DNA of 60,000 nt from Tubulanus polymorphus (GCF_964204645.1 NC_134035.1:7318501-7378500); one strand, 5' to 3'. Positions 9,728-21,463 are shown, numbered from the stretch's first letter. The notes: generated by a model not told the origin, from the letters alone. Translations and numbers: made by a program.

Positions 9728-10455
9728 GATATAACTTTATCCATTTATATTATCATCTTTATAATATGATAAATTATTTTCATCTAATGGTTTTGATTTA
9801 GTTAATTTATTATATTTTATATAGTACACATGAAGTCATAAACATTATTTCATCAAATATTAAACCAAATCCTTCAAAATATTTCGCTTCTATTTTATTT
9901 TTTATTTCACTTTAACTTTAACTGATATGCTAATTTTAGGGTATTCAACATCAGTAATTATTTTCATAATATTTTTCATATTTTCTTAATGTTTTTTATT
10001 TTCTTCTAATGTTTTAACTTTATGAAAATTAAATTCAATTGCAGCTGGTCCTATATCACTTTTAAATGCTTCAGTTATCTCTATTTCTTTTTTATTATCT
10101 AATGAATTAATATAATTTCTTACATCATTTTTTTAATTGTCTTCTGTTTCTTATCATTATATTTATCAAAATAATCTTCACCTAAAATATCATTATTAAT
10201 ATTTCAAATATGACTTTTAGAATTTAAATGTTCTTTATAATATCTTTTATCACTGAATGATTGAATACGTGTTTCACATTTGTATATTTCTTTTTCATTC
10301 TTTAATTCTTCTAATTTAGTTTCTAATATATCATCTTTATATTCGAATTTTAATTTATTTTCTAAGTGAGATTTAGTTTTATTATGTCATGCTTTTTGAG
10401 ATTTATCTATATTAATTTTACATGTTGAACAGTAGTACTTGTTATTTGCTTCCAT
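9728..10455 (-). pseudogene. zinc-finger N-terminal region upstream of the polymerase, degraded
   Basis: An ATG complementary to 10453-10455 opens a frame with a C2H2-type start (YYCSTCKINIDKSQKA), soon broken by TGA. Further frames give charged segments such as KSDIGPAAIEFNFHKVKTL before the polymerase ORF. In Polinton-like elements a finger-bearing N-terminal domain often precedes the polymerase in the same gene, so this is probably the 5' end of that gene. At least four stops or shifts occur here. Confidence 0.45.
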
Positions 10456-10494
10456 TTTAATATCAAATTTTTTATTAGAATTGATTTTAGAAGT

Positions 10495-10550
10495 TATTCA
10501 TATATAAAATATTCATTTATATATGTTATTCATTTATATATGTTGTTCAT
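10495..10550. repeat. short tandem repeat ATTCATTTATATATGTT
   Basis: About three imperfect copies of a 17-base AT-rich unit lie just outside the start of the replication gene. They may mark the end of the element, but no terminal inverted repeat partner is inside the window. Confidence 0.5.
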
Positions 10551-10639
10551 TTATAAAAATATTAGAGTATATAGGAAAGTCTTGGTTCAATAAATTCGAG
10601 CGTGCGAGAATTTATTCTTATTTTTTATGAGCTCGACCA

Positions 10640-10960
10640 TATACTAATGCCGATTACCGCTATCAGTTTAATTTTAGAAACGAACCTGAGGAGATAACCG
10701 ATAAATACCCTTACCTTGGTGTCATCTTTCAAAAGAATGGCAACTTTTATGAAGCCAGAAAGGAGCTCTTTAACACGGCAAGGCGCTCTATGTACGCCTT
10801 GATTCATAAACGTAAACGACTATAACAACACCAAGCTCAGCACAATACTCTATAAAATCCTCCTTCGCCTTAAGCACCAAAATCAATTCAATTCGAAGTG
10901 GATTATAAACGTTGAGAATATTTTTAATCAGTGCGGACTTGTATATGTGTGGCTTGGCCA
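10640..10960 (+). pseudogene. LINE reverse transcriptase, C-terminal fragment
   Basis: The plus strand encodes KYPYLGVIFQKNGNF and ARRSMYALIHK, the segment after the RT palm in LINE ORF2, followed after a break (about 10810) by LLRLKHQNQFNSKWI and NQCGLVYVWLGQ, a typical C-terminal stretch. No catalytic FADD box remains. It is a 5'-truncated non-LTR retrotransposon relic adjoining the Polinton-like element. The clade cannot be set from this piece. Confidence 0.6.
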
Positions 10961-11040
10961 GCAACCAGTCAATACATAATAGATTAAGTCAAGGGTCCAC
11001 GCGTTATTGTGTGACCAGTATAGACAAAGGTCACAAATCA

Positions 11041-11190
11041 CATTTTCAACCGTAATTTTGCAACCATGTCACCTAGACCGGTAAAATTGGTGTTTTCATA
11101 TACTAAATCGTGGTCAAACTGTCGGATAATATCATTTTTATTCAATTTTGACCTATTATTTTGCCGTTATTAAAATTACGGTTGAAAATG
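11041..11190. repeat. 150-bp inverted-repeat element
   Basis: Perfect 19-base arms (CATTTTCAACCGTAATTTT at 11041 and its complement ending at 11190) bracket about 110 bases. This may be a small MITE or a foldback end. No coding content. Confidence 0.5.
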
Positions 11191-11764
11191 AGTTTTTTAG
11201 TAATGGTGATGACGATTTTGACAAACCGCCATATTTCAAATTTAAAAGGTATGTTCTTATTTGTGTCTTTAAATTACTTTACTCCTACCACCATAGACTA
11301 AACCGAGACAATTGGTAACCTTTGTGTCATGATTTTAATTCAGGAGACATTTTGCCCACCCGCCAATACAGTTTTTATGCGTTTCAATAGTTTTTGCATA
11401 CTGTTGCCTAGCAACCGACAACAATGATAGTTAAGTTGTGTAACACGATGTTAAACATTTGACAATTTAAGATATCTGGACTAATTAAGCAAATATTTTA
11501 CTTATTTATCTGCATATTGCATTTCGTGATTTCTATAAAACAAGTAAAACATAAACAAAACCGGAATATGGTAATTAAAAACAGCAACTTAAAGCACACC
11601 TATAGGTGAAAAAATCAGAGTGGCAACAGGCATTTTCATGAACTATCAGATCTAATCTATTGATTTATGTATGTTGCCAACCATTAACAAACTAGGGGTC
11701 GAGGGACACCATGCCCACTTGGGAAGTGGTTTCAAATGCTCAAAAATCTAACAATTTCAATATT

Positions 11765-12375
11765 CAACGCCCCCTGGTGACCATATACAAAAACCTATGA
11801 CCTTGAAACTAACCACAATCATAGAATGTGTCAGCAGCTACAATTTTGTAATTGATTGTGATAACAAAATTTACCTCGTTACCAATTTAATATGGAAATA
11901 CTAAGTTATTCTACTATTCAATGCCCCCTGGTGACCATATTCCAAACCAAATGTCCTTGAAACTCACCACAATCGTTGAACATGTCATGAGCTACAACTT
12001 TGCAATTGGTCATGGTAACAAAATATGTCTAGGTACCAATGTAATAAGGAAATACTAAGTTATTCTACTATTCAACGCCCCCCTAGTGACCATATAGAAT
12101 AACCAATGTCCTTGAAACTGACCACAATCATAGAAGATTTCATAAGCTACATTTTTTGCCATTGATTGTGGTAACAAAATATGCATTGGTACAAATATAA
12201 TAAAGAAATACTTAGATATTGTATTATTCAACGCCCCTGGTGGCCATATACAAATACCAATGACATTGAAACTCACCATGCACAATCATAGAACACGTAA
12301 TGAGCTGCAACTTTCTAATTCATTGTGGTAACAAAATATGCTTAGGTATCAATATAATGGCGAAAAACTTTTTTC
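11765..12375. repeat. 155-bp tandem repeat, four units, each with a CTCF-like motif
   Basis: Units start at 11765, 11919, 12073 and 12229 (spacing 154, 154, 156). Each unit opens with a version of CAACGCCCCCTGGTGACCAT, followed by shared segments such as CCTTGAAACT, CACAATCATAGAA and GGTAACAAAATATG. The complement of the opening reads TGGTCACCAGGGGGCGTTG, very close to the animal CTCF consensus. Other satellite segments have diverged by substitutions and small indels while this block is largely kept. Confidence 0.8.
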
Positions 12376-12935
12376 ACCTATGAATGAGTACTGATGACAC
12401 CAAGATGGCCGCCAATTGCGTCATAATTGGCTGATCAAAAATACCTGTCCCAAGTATAAACATCCCTTTCCAAAGAATACCTATCAGCAATTGCAATGAG
12501 AAATGGCAAACCAGCAGGAAGCTACAGGACTCAGAGTTCGGGCCAAAATTGACATTTTTGGGCACTTAAAAGTCATAGGACGGCCATCTTTGAGTCCTAT
12601 CAACCAAATTCTCGGCAGGCCGACTACAACAGAATAATCGGATATCTACGACTTAGGCAGCTTGCTAACATAGGTCCTAGATCGTAAATATACGTAAATA
12701 TACAATATTGGAAGAAATTAATTTTAGATGACTACGAGAGATGGTTAGATGGATAGATAGATATTTATTTTTTCGTAAACCGTACATTCGATATAATTGA
12801 TAATCGATACAATTATTATTATTTTTTTCATAAATACATGATGTAGGTTCCCAGGGATACAGCGCGAGCCGAAAGGCTGTACTTAAAAGGCACTGAAACC
12901 CTGGCATTATTGGTGCAATTGTGTACAAAAGAGAT
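12376..12935. other. non-coding interval, possible retroposon body
   Basis: No ORF with protein-like composition is present. From about 12800 to 12930 the sequence runs into an A/T-poor conserved-looking segment (CCCAGGGATACAGCGCGAGC) followed by a repetitive tail, as in a short retroposon with a microsatellite 3' end. I cannot identify it. Confidence 0.3.
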
Positions 12936-13125
12936 ATAGTAATAATAACAATTATAATAACAATAACAATAACAATAACAAAACAATAACAAGACAATAA
13001 CAAAACAATAACAAGACAATAACAAAACAATAACAAAACAATAACAATAACAATAACACTAACAATAAACAATAACAATAACAATAAACAATAAATAATA
13101 AATAATAAATGATAATAATAATAAT
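12936..13125. repeat. AACAAT/AATAAC-type microsatellite
   Basis: Long runs of ACAATA and AACAAA units grade into AAT repeats. This is simple sequence; long ORFs through it on the minus strand are artefacts of composition. Confidence 0.9.
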
Positions 13126-13137
13126 CAGGAATACAAT

Positions 13138-13291
13138 AGGGTTTCTGCGAAGGCAGATGAAACCCTAATAATAATAGCAGAATTACAATAGGGTTTCTGC
13201 GAAAGCAACAGAAACCCTCATAATAATAATATTGATAATAATAATAATCAACAGAATTACAATACGATTTCTGCGAAGCAGCGGAAACCCT
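13138..13291. repeat. three tandem hairpins (AGGGTTTC...GAAACCCT)
   Basis: Hairpins at 13138-13166, 13190-13218 and about 13265-13291 share an outer stem GGGTTT/AAACCC and an inner stem TGC/GCA around a GAA, GAAA or GAAG loop. They are separated by AAT microsatellite and AATTACAATA linkers. The loops and bulges differ while the stems are mostly kept; the third has a decayed 5' outer arm. Confidence 0.65.
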
Positions 13292-13299
13292 AATGAAGA

Positions 13300-14288
13300 A
13301 AAAATGTTCATTGTCGGTTCGAACTTGATATGACTGGTACAACTACGTCAATGCGTTATATCACAATAAGCAAGACCCTGCAAGTTACTTTCGATATGGC
13401 AGGGATCGGAACAAGCACTATGAGACTATTCAATAAAAGTTAACTTGAACTTACGTGTATCAGATTCAAACCCTCTTATCTAAACTCACTGATATAAAAC
13501 GAGTTTCTTGTTCTCAAATGCTACGGAACATGAAATACTCAGAAGACACTTCATACATGTATTATACAACATATGCCTCTCAACACTTAGTTTGTTTGAC
13601 GATTAGGTTGATTATACTAATAGAAGTATTGTCAACTGTATAAAACCCTCTAGCCCTACATTAGTGGTGACATTCGTTCCCCGCCGAAGGTCACGCAACA
13701 TAAAACCTGACCGCAGACCCTTCATTTGTCTATTACACTGCCCAAGATTTCTTGGATGCGGCGACCTGGCAACCTGTCCACCCAAGAAATCCTAGGCGTG
13801 ATAAACCAAAAGCCAGGGTTCGTGTTGGCGTGAGCTTCGGCGGGAGGCAATCAAACCCTGGCAAGCGAAGAGTTACTGAGTAACATATAACTGCTAAATA
13901 TAGTAACACGATGAAAATTTGGGTTGTTGGGTCTTGTTATATTTTGTATTTTATATTTTTCGACTTCATGTGATCCATAAGGCTTGCACGATATACTAGT
14001 ATACTAGAGAAATGTATATATCACATGTATGAACCTTACGGAATTTTTCTTCGAGCGATTTGAAAATTCACAAAACAGCATATAGATATTGGGGCCTAGA
14101 CACGGAATAGACAATTTTCAAAAATTGATAGCCAGCTGATAAAACAAGGCGAGTTTCTGTTATTCTGGATATAATGACGTGTCTGCGCAGGATACTAGAA
14201 GTGAGAGCTTTAAAAAATTACGATCATTGACACTTGCCACGTCGTCGCTATTCGTAAAATATATTCATAGATAACCAGGTGAAATAAG
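13300..14288. other. non-coding interval upstream of receptor pseudogene A
   Basis: No convincing gene. Around 13640-13700 the text TACATTAGTGGTGACATTC resembles an LTR end followed by a primer-binding-like TGGTGAC, but no partner LTR was found, so I do not call an element. The segment about 13960-14050 matches 21311-21395, which shows that this upstream region was duplicated together with the receptor gene. Confidence 0.4.
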
Positions 14289-15401
14289 ATGGATATGAGA
14301 AATATTTCAACGACTCTACAACCGACCGCAGTTATGTGGTCCGGACACTGCGAAGAGGCTCTGAATACCGAACCGATCCGCTGGGATCTGAAATTTAGTT
14401 TACATGTATATTTTCTGTTACGGACCCGTCACGATACTCGGCATCGCTTTGAACACCATCACAATTCTAGTGTTGAAGAAGATGAACAATCCTGTGTATA
14501 ATTTGATCAAAGTTTTAGGTATTTTTGATCTATCCTATAGTATAAGTGTATTCATCATGTACCCTCTACGTACAATACACATTAATTTTATATACATTTA
14601 GGAGACGTTCTCCTTCACCGCGATGACTGGCATTACGGTTGGGAATTCATACAAGTGGCTTATGGACTATATTCTGTTCTTCAACAAACTCGGAACTGGT
14701 GCGTCCTGCTCATTAGTTTCGAAAGGCTTGTCATTACGCTTTTCCCCTTAAAATCACAATTATTCTGGACTCGAAAAGTTGTGAATTTTCTAGTATTTTC
14801 TATTACTACGTATGCTTTTCTTTGTTATTTTCCGAACATGCTACCGAAATGGAAACTTCACCCATATGCTTGTATTAAGGGCGATGCTGGGGTGACGCTT
14901 GTCCGTGGCAGACGTTTTACCTACTATAGAAGAGTACTTATGAAATGGCAGAAGTATTCAAATGCCTGGACAGGAACACTATCCAGTATAATAGCACCGA
15001 TGTGTTCACTGATCCTTTTCAATTTGATTCTAATAATCAGTTTGATGACCAGTAAATTATTGAGCAGAAAAACCTTGAATAGGAGTGCCGCTGCCAAGGG
15101 TTTAGAACTGAGAGTTTTAAGAATGTCGTTTGCTTTAGTTTTTGTATACATCACCTGCGAATCATTGATCTTTATTGGAAATCTGGCCTATGGCAGGGAC
15201 GAGCGCCTAATCATTTTCCAACCTATTCCCGGTTTGGTCGAATCACAATCATTATATGTTTACCGTAAAATCGCTATAGCTCTGACCGTCGTCGATCCCT
15301 GTTTAAACTTTGTCGTCTATTGTTTTACCAACAATAAATTCAGATTCGCTGCGAAGAAATTGATCGTAGGAACTTTTGTCTATTCGAAATTGGTTCATTA
15401 A
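14289..15401 (+). pseudogene. rhodopsin-like receptor A, two compensating frameshifts
   Basis: A class A G-protein-coupled receptor. The ATG at 14289 gives an N-terminus with an N-glycosylation site (NIST). The frame shifts by one near 14400 and shifts back near 14590. Before, between and after these points the protein is coherent: TM1 ILGIALNTITILVL, TM2 ending YPLRTIH, TM3 with RNWCVLLISFERL (ERL in place of DRY), TM7 DPCLNFVVYCFTNNKF in place of NPxxY. ECL2 has a Cys (HPYACIK) to pair with the TM3 Cys. It is intronless like the array at 35927-47822 but only distantly similar. A damaged duplicate lies at 33111-33984. Two small indels could also be assembly errors, but the stop codons they create make it a pseudogene as given. 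Confidence 0.75.
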
Positions 15402-16235
15402 ATTGTTGTACACACTCTCCTTAAAACTATAGCATTTCACATATATTAGTCTAGCCCTAGTTTTATTCTTTAACTTATCTTATCAAAACAGCTGATAAAT
15501 TCTGTCATAAGAGTGGAATTTCTCAGTTTATGACGAGGGATACGACAACAATATTGACAATATGAAATCTGGAGTTTACAGAAATTAGAAAAGAAATACA
15601 AACTCCACACAGTGTTCATTCGTCGCCAACGAAAACCAAAACTATGCTTCATGCACAGAATGAAACGATGGTTCTGTGACCTTTCTTTTACTGATTTTAA
15701 CCATCTAACTCGGGTTTCGTTAAACCTATAAATGTTGCACTTTTGCAAATGTTACACTCGTTATCTCTGAAATCGCATCGTTTTGAATTAACTCCAAAAA
15801 AACGTTAGAAATTTAATTTTCTAATGGGTAAAACAAATTTATTGTTGGAAATGTTTTGGTAGCTAAATTTACTATATTTGGGCCTAGGGTGAGTGGTTAA
15901 ATATTGATATCAGGATATCAGCCGGGTATTCTATGGATGCAAGGACCGACGGATCCAATAAAATCGGGTCGATTTTGCCATGTTTTGAAATATCTGACGA
16001 GTACCGATCAGCTAACCGGGTCAGTCATTGTCGGCAAAAACCGGCAAGCTTTACCCCAGGCTTCAGCCACACAATGTAAATGTTTACAGCGAATATCTAG
16101 TGTCGATAATTACTTACTTTCATGCAGTACTGTAAACTCGATTGCAAATTCTAGAGATTTGCATTTTTCATAGTAAAATCTTAATGACATGTACTACACC
16201 TTTCAGGGCTTGGTCGAGTTCATCTCTATCCGTCA
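15402..16235. other. non-coding interval between receptor A and the LINE
   Basis: No supported gene. The open frame at 15904-16173 lacks protein-like features. The region probably includes the 5' untranslated part of the LINE that follows, but I cannot place its start. Confidence 0.4.
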
Positions 16236-16908
16236 TTGTTTTCGTCTGCCTCGAAGTCCGGCTTCAAATGTGGCGCCTCAAATCACAAAGCCCGTGATTG
16301 TACCATGAATCAACCGAACGATACAACAACCACCGAAGCGAGTGATTATTGTGAGAATCTGCCAAACGATCAGACCAATACTACTACTAATAAAGTATTA
16401 GTAATCGGTGACTCCAACCTCCGTGACGTCGAGTTTCCGGATGGCATTGTTGTTTGTCAACCGGGTGCTAGCAGTGAAAACCTGTCATTAGCTATGGCCA
16501 AAACAACTGAACAATTCAATGATGCACAGATCCATTTTTCGAGTATTATCCCAAGAAAAGGGAACTCCAACAACGTGAAGGAATATAACAGCCTTGCGAT
16601 AGTGAATAACCATATAAAAAAAACTATGTGTTGAACAAAAAATCACGTTTATCGATAACGACCCTGTTTTGAAACTTAAACCGTCCGGTAAAGCTTTGGA
16701 CCACTTTTATTCGCCCACCGACAAAAGTGGCATTCACCTCAGTCAAACCGGTAAGCTAGCGTTGCTTAAAAACTTTTGCGAGGTAATAGATGGCGTTTCC
16801 GGTGATTCTTTCTGCACACCGATTTCCGCAAAACGCAAGGAGCGGTCCCTATCCGAAACACCACCTTCAATAGAGAATAATAGGAAAAAGCAATATGTTG
16901 AACATTGA
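16236..16908 (+). pseudogene. LINE ORF1: CCHC knuckle plus SGNH/GDSL esterase-like domain
   Basis: The first frame (16236-16634) carries a CCHC-like knuckle (KCGASNHKARDC, first Cys apparently lost), a low-complexity Thr/Asn linker, then VLVIGDSNLRDVEF, the GDS nucleophile block of SGNH hydrolases, and SIIPRKGNSNNV. After a frame break near 16634 the second frame (16669-16908) supplies DKSGIHLSQTGK, the position of the catalytic Asp-x-x-His. Esterase-bearing ORF1 proteins are known in CR1/L2-type LINEs and are thought to bind RNA or act on membranes or lipids; the role is unsettled. A basic tail (SAKRKERS) follows. The frameshift between the catalytic blocks inactivates it. Confidence 0.65.
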
Positions 16909-16935
16909 TTGTGATCCTTGCAATTTTGTACGAAC

Positions 16936-19287
16936 ATGACTAAATCCGATTCTGATATTCCCAGTGCAAACAACAGTTGTTTGTATCTTAATGTTGATGA
17001 GGATTTTCCTCTTGAACGGGGAAAGCTATCTATTATTTCACATAATATCAGAAGCCTGAACAAAAATTTTGACTGTTTTACCAACTTTCTGACTTGCAGT
17101 AACGGCCAATTTTCGGTCATTGGTTTGACCGAAACTTGGACAAATTCTAATATTTCTAACTCCAATTTATATTAAATTAATGGCTACTCGAGTATTTTCA
17201 AGTCTCGCGCCAATGGTCAACATGGCGGTGGCGTAGCTTTATTTCTTATAGAGAATTTAAATTTCAAAGTTCGGACGGACTTGTCATCTAAGTATCTAAC
17301 CTTTGAATCGTTATTCATCGAAATTGTTTCAGAAAAAAAAATCTAATATTATTATTGGAGTAATATACAGACCTCCAGGAGGAAAATTACCTACGTTTCA
17401 AGATGAATTCGAAGTCTTAATGGCTAAAATTACTCGCGAGAACAAACTTTGCTATTTAATGGGGGATTTTAAAATTGATCTCATTAAATATGATATGCAC
17501 AAACATACAGAAATTTTTCTCGAAACATTATTCTCCTATTCCTTTTCACCGTTGATTGACAAGCCCACGCGAGTGACTTGTGACTCTACTTCTTTAATTG
17601 ATAATATATTTTGTAACGATTTGAGAAACATTCATAAATCTGGGATTTTCATCACCGACCTTTCGGATCATTATCCAATATTTACTATTTGTAGTGGTGA
17701 AGAGCCTCTGTCTGATAAACAACCTTATAAAACTAGAATCTTTTCGCAGCGTAATATTTCTAAATTTCAAAGATTATTTATCAATATTAGCTGGAGTGAA
17801 GTTTATTCTTCTGATAATCCTTGTTCCGCTTACTCTGCCTTTATTGAAAAAATTTCTTCAGTTTTTAATCAAGTTTTTCCTTTGGTATCTGTTAAGCCAA
17901 CCGATCCATCATTTCACAAACCTTGGATAACTCCTGGTATTGTCACAGCAATTAAAACAAAAAACAGGCTCTATAGGAAACTAGTTCGATCTCGTTCTAA
18001 TAAAATAAAAACCAAGTATAATTCGTACAAAGCTTATTAACAAAGCTGAATCTGTTTATTATTCTTAAAAGTTACTTGCTGCTGGAAATGATATGAAGAA
18101 AAAGTGGAATCTGTTGAACACAAGTGCCGTACAAGGGGTATATAGAACCAGACTGACGCCTAGCCAAGAATTCACAGGTTTAAATACAGTGCTGGTCATA
18201 AGCGCGAAAAATGTTTAAGTTTGCGCAACAAAATGATGAATTGCAGGATTTAATACGCTTCGAAACAAGTACAATCACACTACTGAGTGTTGAATACATT
18301 ATAGAAATAGCTCTAAAGAAATACAATAAATCGACATATCTATATGAAATACACCAGTTTCCAACAAAAGGTATCAATTGGTGTACCGCAGGGTTCCATT
18401 TTAGGCCCTTTACTCTTTATTTTATACATAAACGATTGCGTTAATGCATACAAGTTGCTCCAATTTATTCTTTTTGCCGATGATACCAATTGTTTTTATG
18501 GCCATACAAATATTAATGAATTGGTTTCTACAGTAAATTCAGAACTAGTAAAACTTGGTATCTGGTTTCAAGTGAACAAACTTTCTTGAAACATTAAGAA
18601 ATGTCACTTCATGATTTTTGGTAATGCAAATCACTTCAATTTTCCCATTCGTTTAAATGGTGAATTAATCAAACATATTCACAGTACAAATTTCTTAGGT
18701 CTTTTCATAGATGATAAATTAAATTGGGATGTCCATATCAAAAATATTTGTTGTAAGGTTTCACGCTCCATTGGAATTCTGAATAGATTTAAAAAACATT
18801 TCCCATAATATCTACTTATTACCCTTTATCATAGTTTTGTTTGTCCTCATTTACAATATTGTAATCTAATCTGGGGTAGTAGCTATGCAAATAAGCTTAA
18901 TGCACTCTTTTTATTACAAAAAAGGCAATAAGAATAATTAATAAATCCCATTATCTTGAACACACAGATCCTATCTTCACGAAATCAAACATTCTAAAAT
19001 TGAAACACATTACTAAATTTCAACTCAGTGTATTCATGTTCAAATTCAATAACTCACAATTGCCAAATTCTTTCAACCATTATTATCAAAGGAATATAAA
19101 TATACACTCGCATTCAACTAGAAACAATAATTCTTTCCGTATTGCTAGATTCACGACCAACAAAACTCAATTTTCTGTGAAAATCTCTGGTCCTGTTGCT
19201 TGGAACAATTTGCCACAAAGTCTGAAAAATCGTTCGTGTATCCATATTTTCAAGAAAAAACTTAAATTGTATCTCATTAATTTGTGA
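16936..19287 (+). pseudogene. LINE ORF2: endonuclease/reverse transcriptase, broken
   Basis: The ATG at 16936 precedes an APE-type endonuclease: ISHNIRSLNKNFD, VIGLTETW with the catalytic Glu, a stop at about 17173, then GVIYRPP, GDFKIDL (Asn of GDFNIDL changed to Lys) and SDHYPIF. After 18040 the frame is lost. Between about 18060 and 18344 the N-terminal half of the RT is missing or replaced by unrelated sequence. The RT palm follows: GVPQGSILGPLLFILYIND and FADDTN, then after a TGA the thumb (18611-18808). A final clean stretch (19000-19287) has HSTRNNNSFRIAR and VAWNNLPQSLKN, the usual LINE C-terminal segment. At least five disruptions. Confidence 0.75.
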
Positions 19288-19380
19288 TTCTGAATTTTCC
19301 AAGTTAATCTTTAATGCTTTTGTATCTGTCATCTGTTACCAGAGCGCAATAATGTATGTATGTTAGTGAGATTGACAGCG

Positions 19381-19538
<158 letters not shown>

Positions 19539-19740
19539 AGTGTGTGTGACATGTTTGGTGTAGGTATATGACTGTATGCGCGTATGTGTATGTGTTCGTC
19601 TGTTCGCGTGAATCTGTGTGTGTTGTGGGATTAGAAACTTTCATAAGCCTTTGTTGGCTTCATCTAATCTCCCCGCATTATATTAAAATGTCCCATACTT
19701 GTATATTTTTGTATATCCTTGTGGTATGTTGTCATTTATT

Positions 19741-19950
19741 GTGGAAATGAATTATTATTATTGTCATCGTCATCGTCTTCGTCTTCGCCTTCGCCTTCGC
19801 CTCCTTCTCCTTCTCCTTCTCCTTCTCCTTCTCCTTCTTCACCTTCACCTTCACCTTCACCTTCACCTTCACCTTCACCATCACCATCACCATCACCATC
19901 ACCATCACCATCACCATCACCATCATTATCATTATCATTATTATTATTTA
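19741..19950. repeat. compound hexanucleotide/trinucleotide microsatellite
   Basis: The unit changes stepwise along the tract: CATCGT, CTTCGT, CTTCGC, CTCCTT, CTTCAC, CATCAC, then ATTATC. All three plus frames stay open for this reason alone. Confidence 0.95.
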
Positions 19951-19959
19951 TCCCACTGG

Positions 19960-21310
19960 CTAATATAAAGAAGTCTGCTGTTATGCAGTCACTTTCATCA
20001 GCGTTAAAATTTTGTATTGTGTAGAATTTTCAGCGCGGTGAAAATAAGGAGATAAAAAAGGCTTTTTTTATTTTCTGTTTTACATCACATCATTTTATAG
20101 TTAATTTCAATCGACACTTCATTCATTGCAAATGCATTTAATCAGGCTTTTTTACAAATTGTCTATGAAATTGCGACCGAGAAATATCCGAGGGAGATTT
20201 CTAATGAGAGAGCAAACATTAAAGTAAGAATATCGGTGAATAACATCAACACAATAAGAACTTCGAGGGTCATAGTTTTTTTAATTATAATCTAGATATA
20301 TTCAAAAATTATACTGGGCTATTCATATATTTATGTAAATCATTTTGCTTTTTAAACGGCGTTTCACAATGTCGTGAGTTAAGATGTGAAATCTAGAGTT
20401 AAAAAGAAATGAAATGAATCCGACATAACACGACCATCAATGCGTTAAAAGTAAAACGATGGTTTGTGCAATATTTAACACAATCGGATCAGACAGAATT
20501 GATTAGAATCCGAAAATTCCGCTCGTCCGCTCCTTCTTAAATTTTTGCTCAAGATGGAGAATTTTCGGCAGCCAGCCTAAATATAAATATAAAAGAAATA
20601 CGAAAAATATTCAAACTGCGATAACGAGTTTTCTGCCTAGCAGCATCATTGACATTCAAACCTCATGGGAATTACAAACAACAAGAAACCTATGAGGTTT
20701 GTAGCTTCGGTTCTATGTTATAATGTTATGCATTCATACATGTATAACCAGGTAACATCACCATTGTTGGGTGAAAATTATGTTTGCATCGTTAAAGGAA
20801 CAGTAACCAAATGTTTAAATCAGTATTTCAGAACAGCCACGGCAAACACTCCTCGGACATGAACAAAATACGGTAGTTGAATGACTCATTGATATTTAAT
20901 TGAAAATATTTTCAAAAAATATCGCAATATTCAATCTTTGCACGAAAAGATAACATTGCATATAGACCTTGTAATGACAGGTAGTCCGTCAACACAAACA
21001 ACATTATGAGTTGTAACAATATTGATATAAAAAGATTTCAGCACTTTTTCATTATAACTTCAAATTGTTTAACCATTCTTCTGGTAATACTGGTTAAAAG
21101 AATTTGACAATTGTTAGCCTTTCATTTTTTTCCATTATTTACCTATCTACATGTCTATTTGTAATCAATACATCAAACGTTGCTACTTCAATCCACTGGA
21201 CTCTGAAGTCCTCTTGGCCAATAAAATATGCTCAATACAGCGACATGGAAATTGGGATTAGGTTGTGCTACATTTTGTAGACGATTCCATTTTCGATAAA
21301 TTTTGCGACC
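19960..21310. other. 1.3-kb interval without recognised features
   Basis: I see no coding similarity, no long repeat and no RNA gene. The short open frame at 20665-20862 has no protein-like signal. Confidence 0.5.
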
Positions 21311-21395
21311 ATTCGACGTGTGATCTAATACGGCTTGTACGGTGACATATAATGCTTGAGAAATGTATATATCATATGCATGAAATTTACGGAAT
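21311..21395 (+). other. duplicated upstream flank of receptor A
   Basis: Matches 13960-14050 over shared segments including GAGAAATGTATATATCA and TTACGGAAT. It is the left remnant of the receptor-B copy, whose coding part resumes 11 kb away at 32793/33111, on the far side of the nested elements. Confidence 0.6.
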
Positions 21396-21410
21396 ATTCA
21401 CTGATTACTA

Positions 21411-21463
21411 TGGTGGCTGATAAGGGCCATAGCGTAAAATTCCTGGTATGTAAATGAGGGCGC
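21411..21463. mobile_element. foldback/TIR element, left end
   Basis: TGGTGGCTGATAAGG...TACATACC-type terminal repeat: the complement of this 53-base end is found at 32730-32783 (AGCCACCA at its tip). Both tips are flanked by TA, as expected for a TA target duplication. The element is cut here by the LTR element; 21460-21463 (GCGC) is repeated at 31823-31826. Confidence 0.7.

Larger units (their letters stand above)
16200..19290 (+). mobile_element. LINE (CR1/L2-like, Jockey superfamily), decayed
   Basis: Two-ORF non-LTR retrotransposon on the plus strand: ORF1 with a zinc knuckle and SGNH esterase (16236-16908) and ORF2 with an APE-type endonuclease, reverse transcriptase and C-terminal domain (16936-19287). 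Multiple stops, frameshifts and an internal deletion before the RT palm show it is inactive. A long TA microsatellite follows about 100 bases after its coding end. Confidence 0.75.

Noticed and set aside
11765-12375. CRISPR array, because of regular spacing
   Set aside because: The whole 155-bp unit is repeated rather than short repeats with unique spacers, and the DNA is animal.
12677-13342. 221-residue minus-strand ORF rich in Tyr, Cys, Leu and Val
   Set aside because: It follows the AACAAT microsatellite and hairpin repeats; composition is entirely explained by simple sequence.
13640-13720. LTR end plus primer-binding site at TACATTAGTGGTGACATTC
   Set aside because: No second LTR, no coding part, and only a short match to known primer-binding sites.
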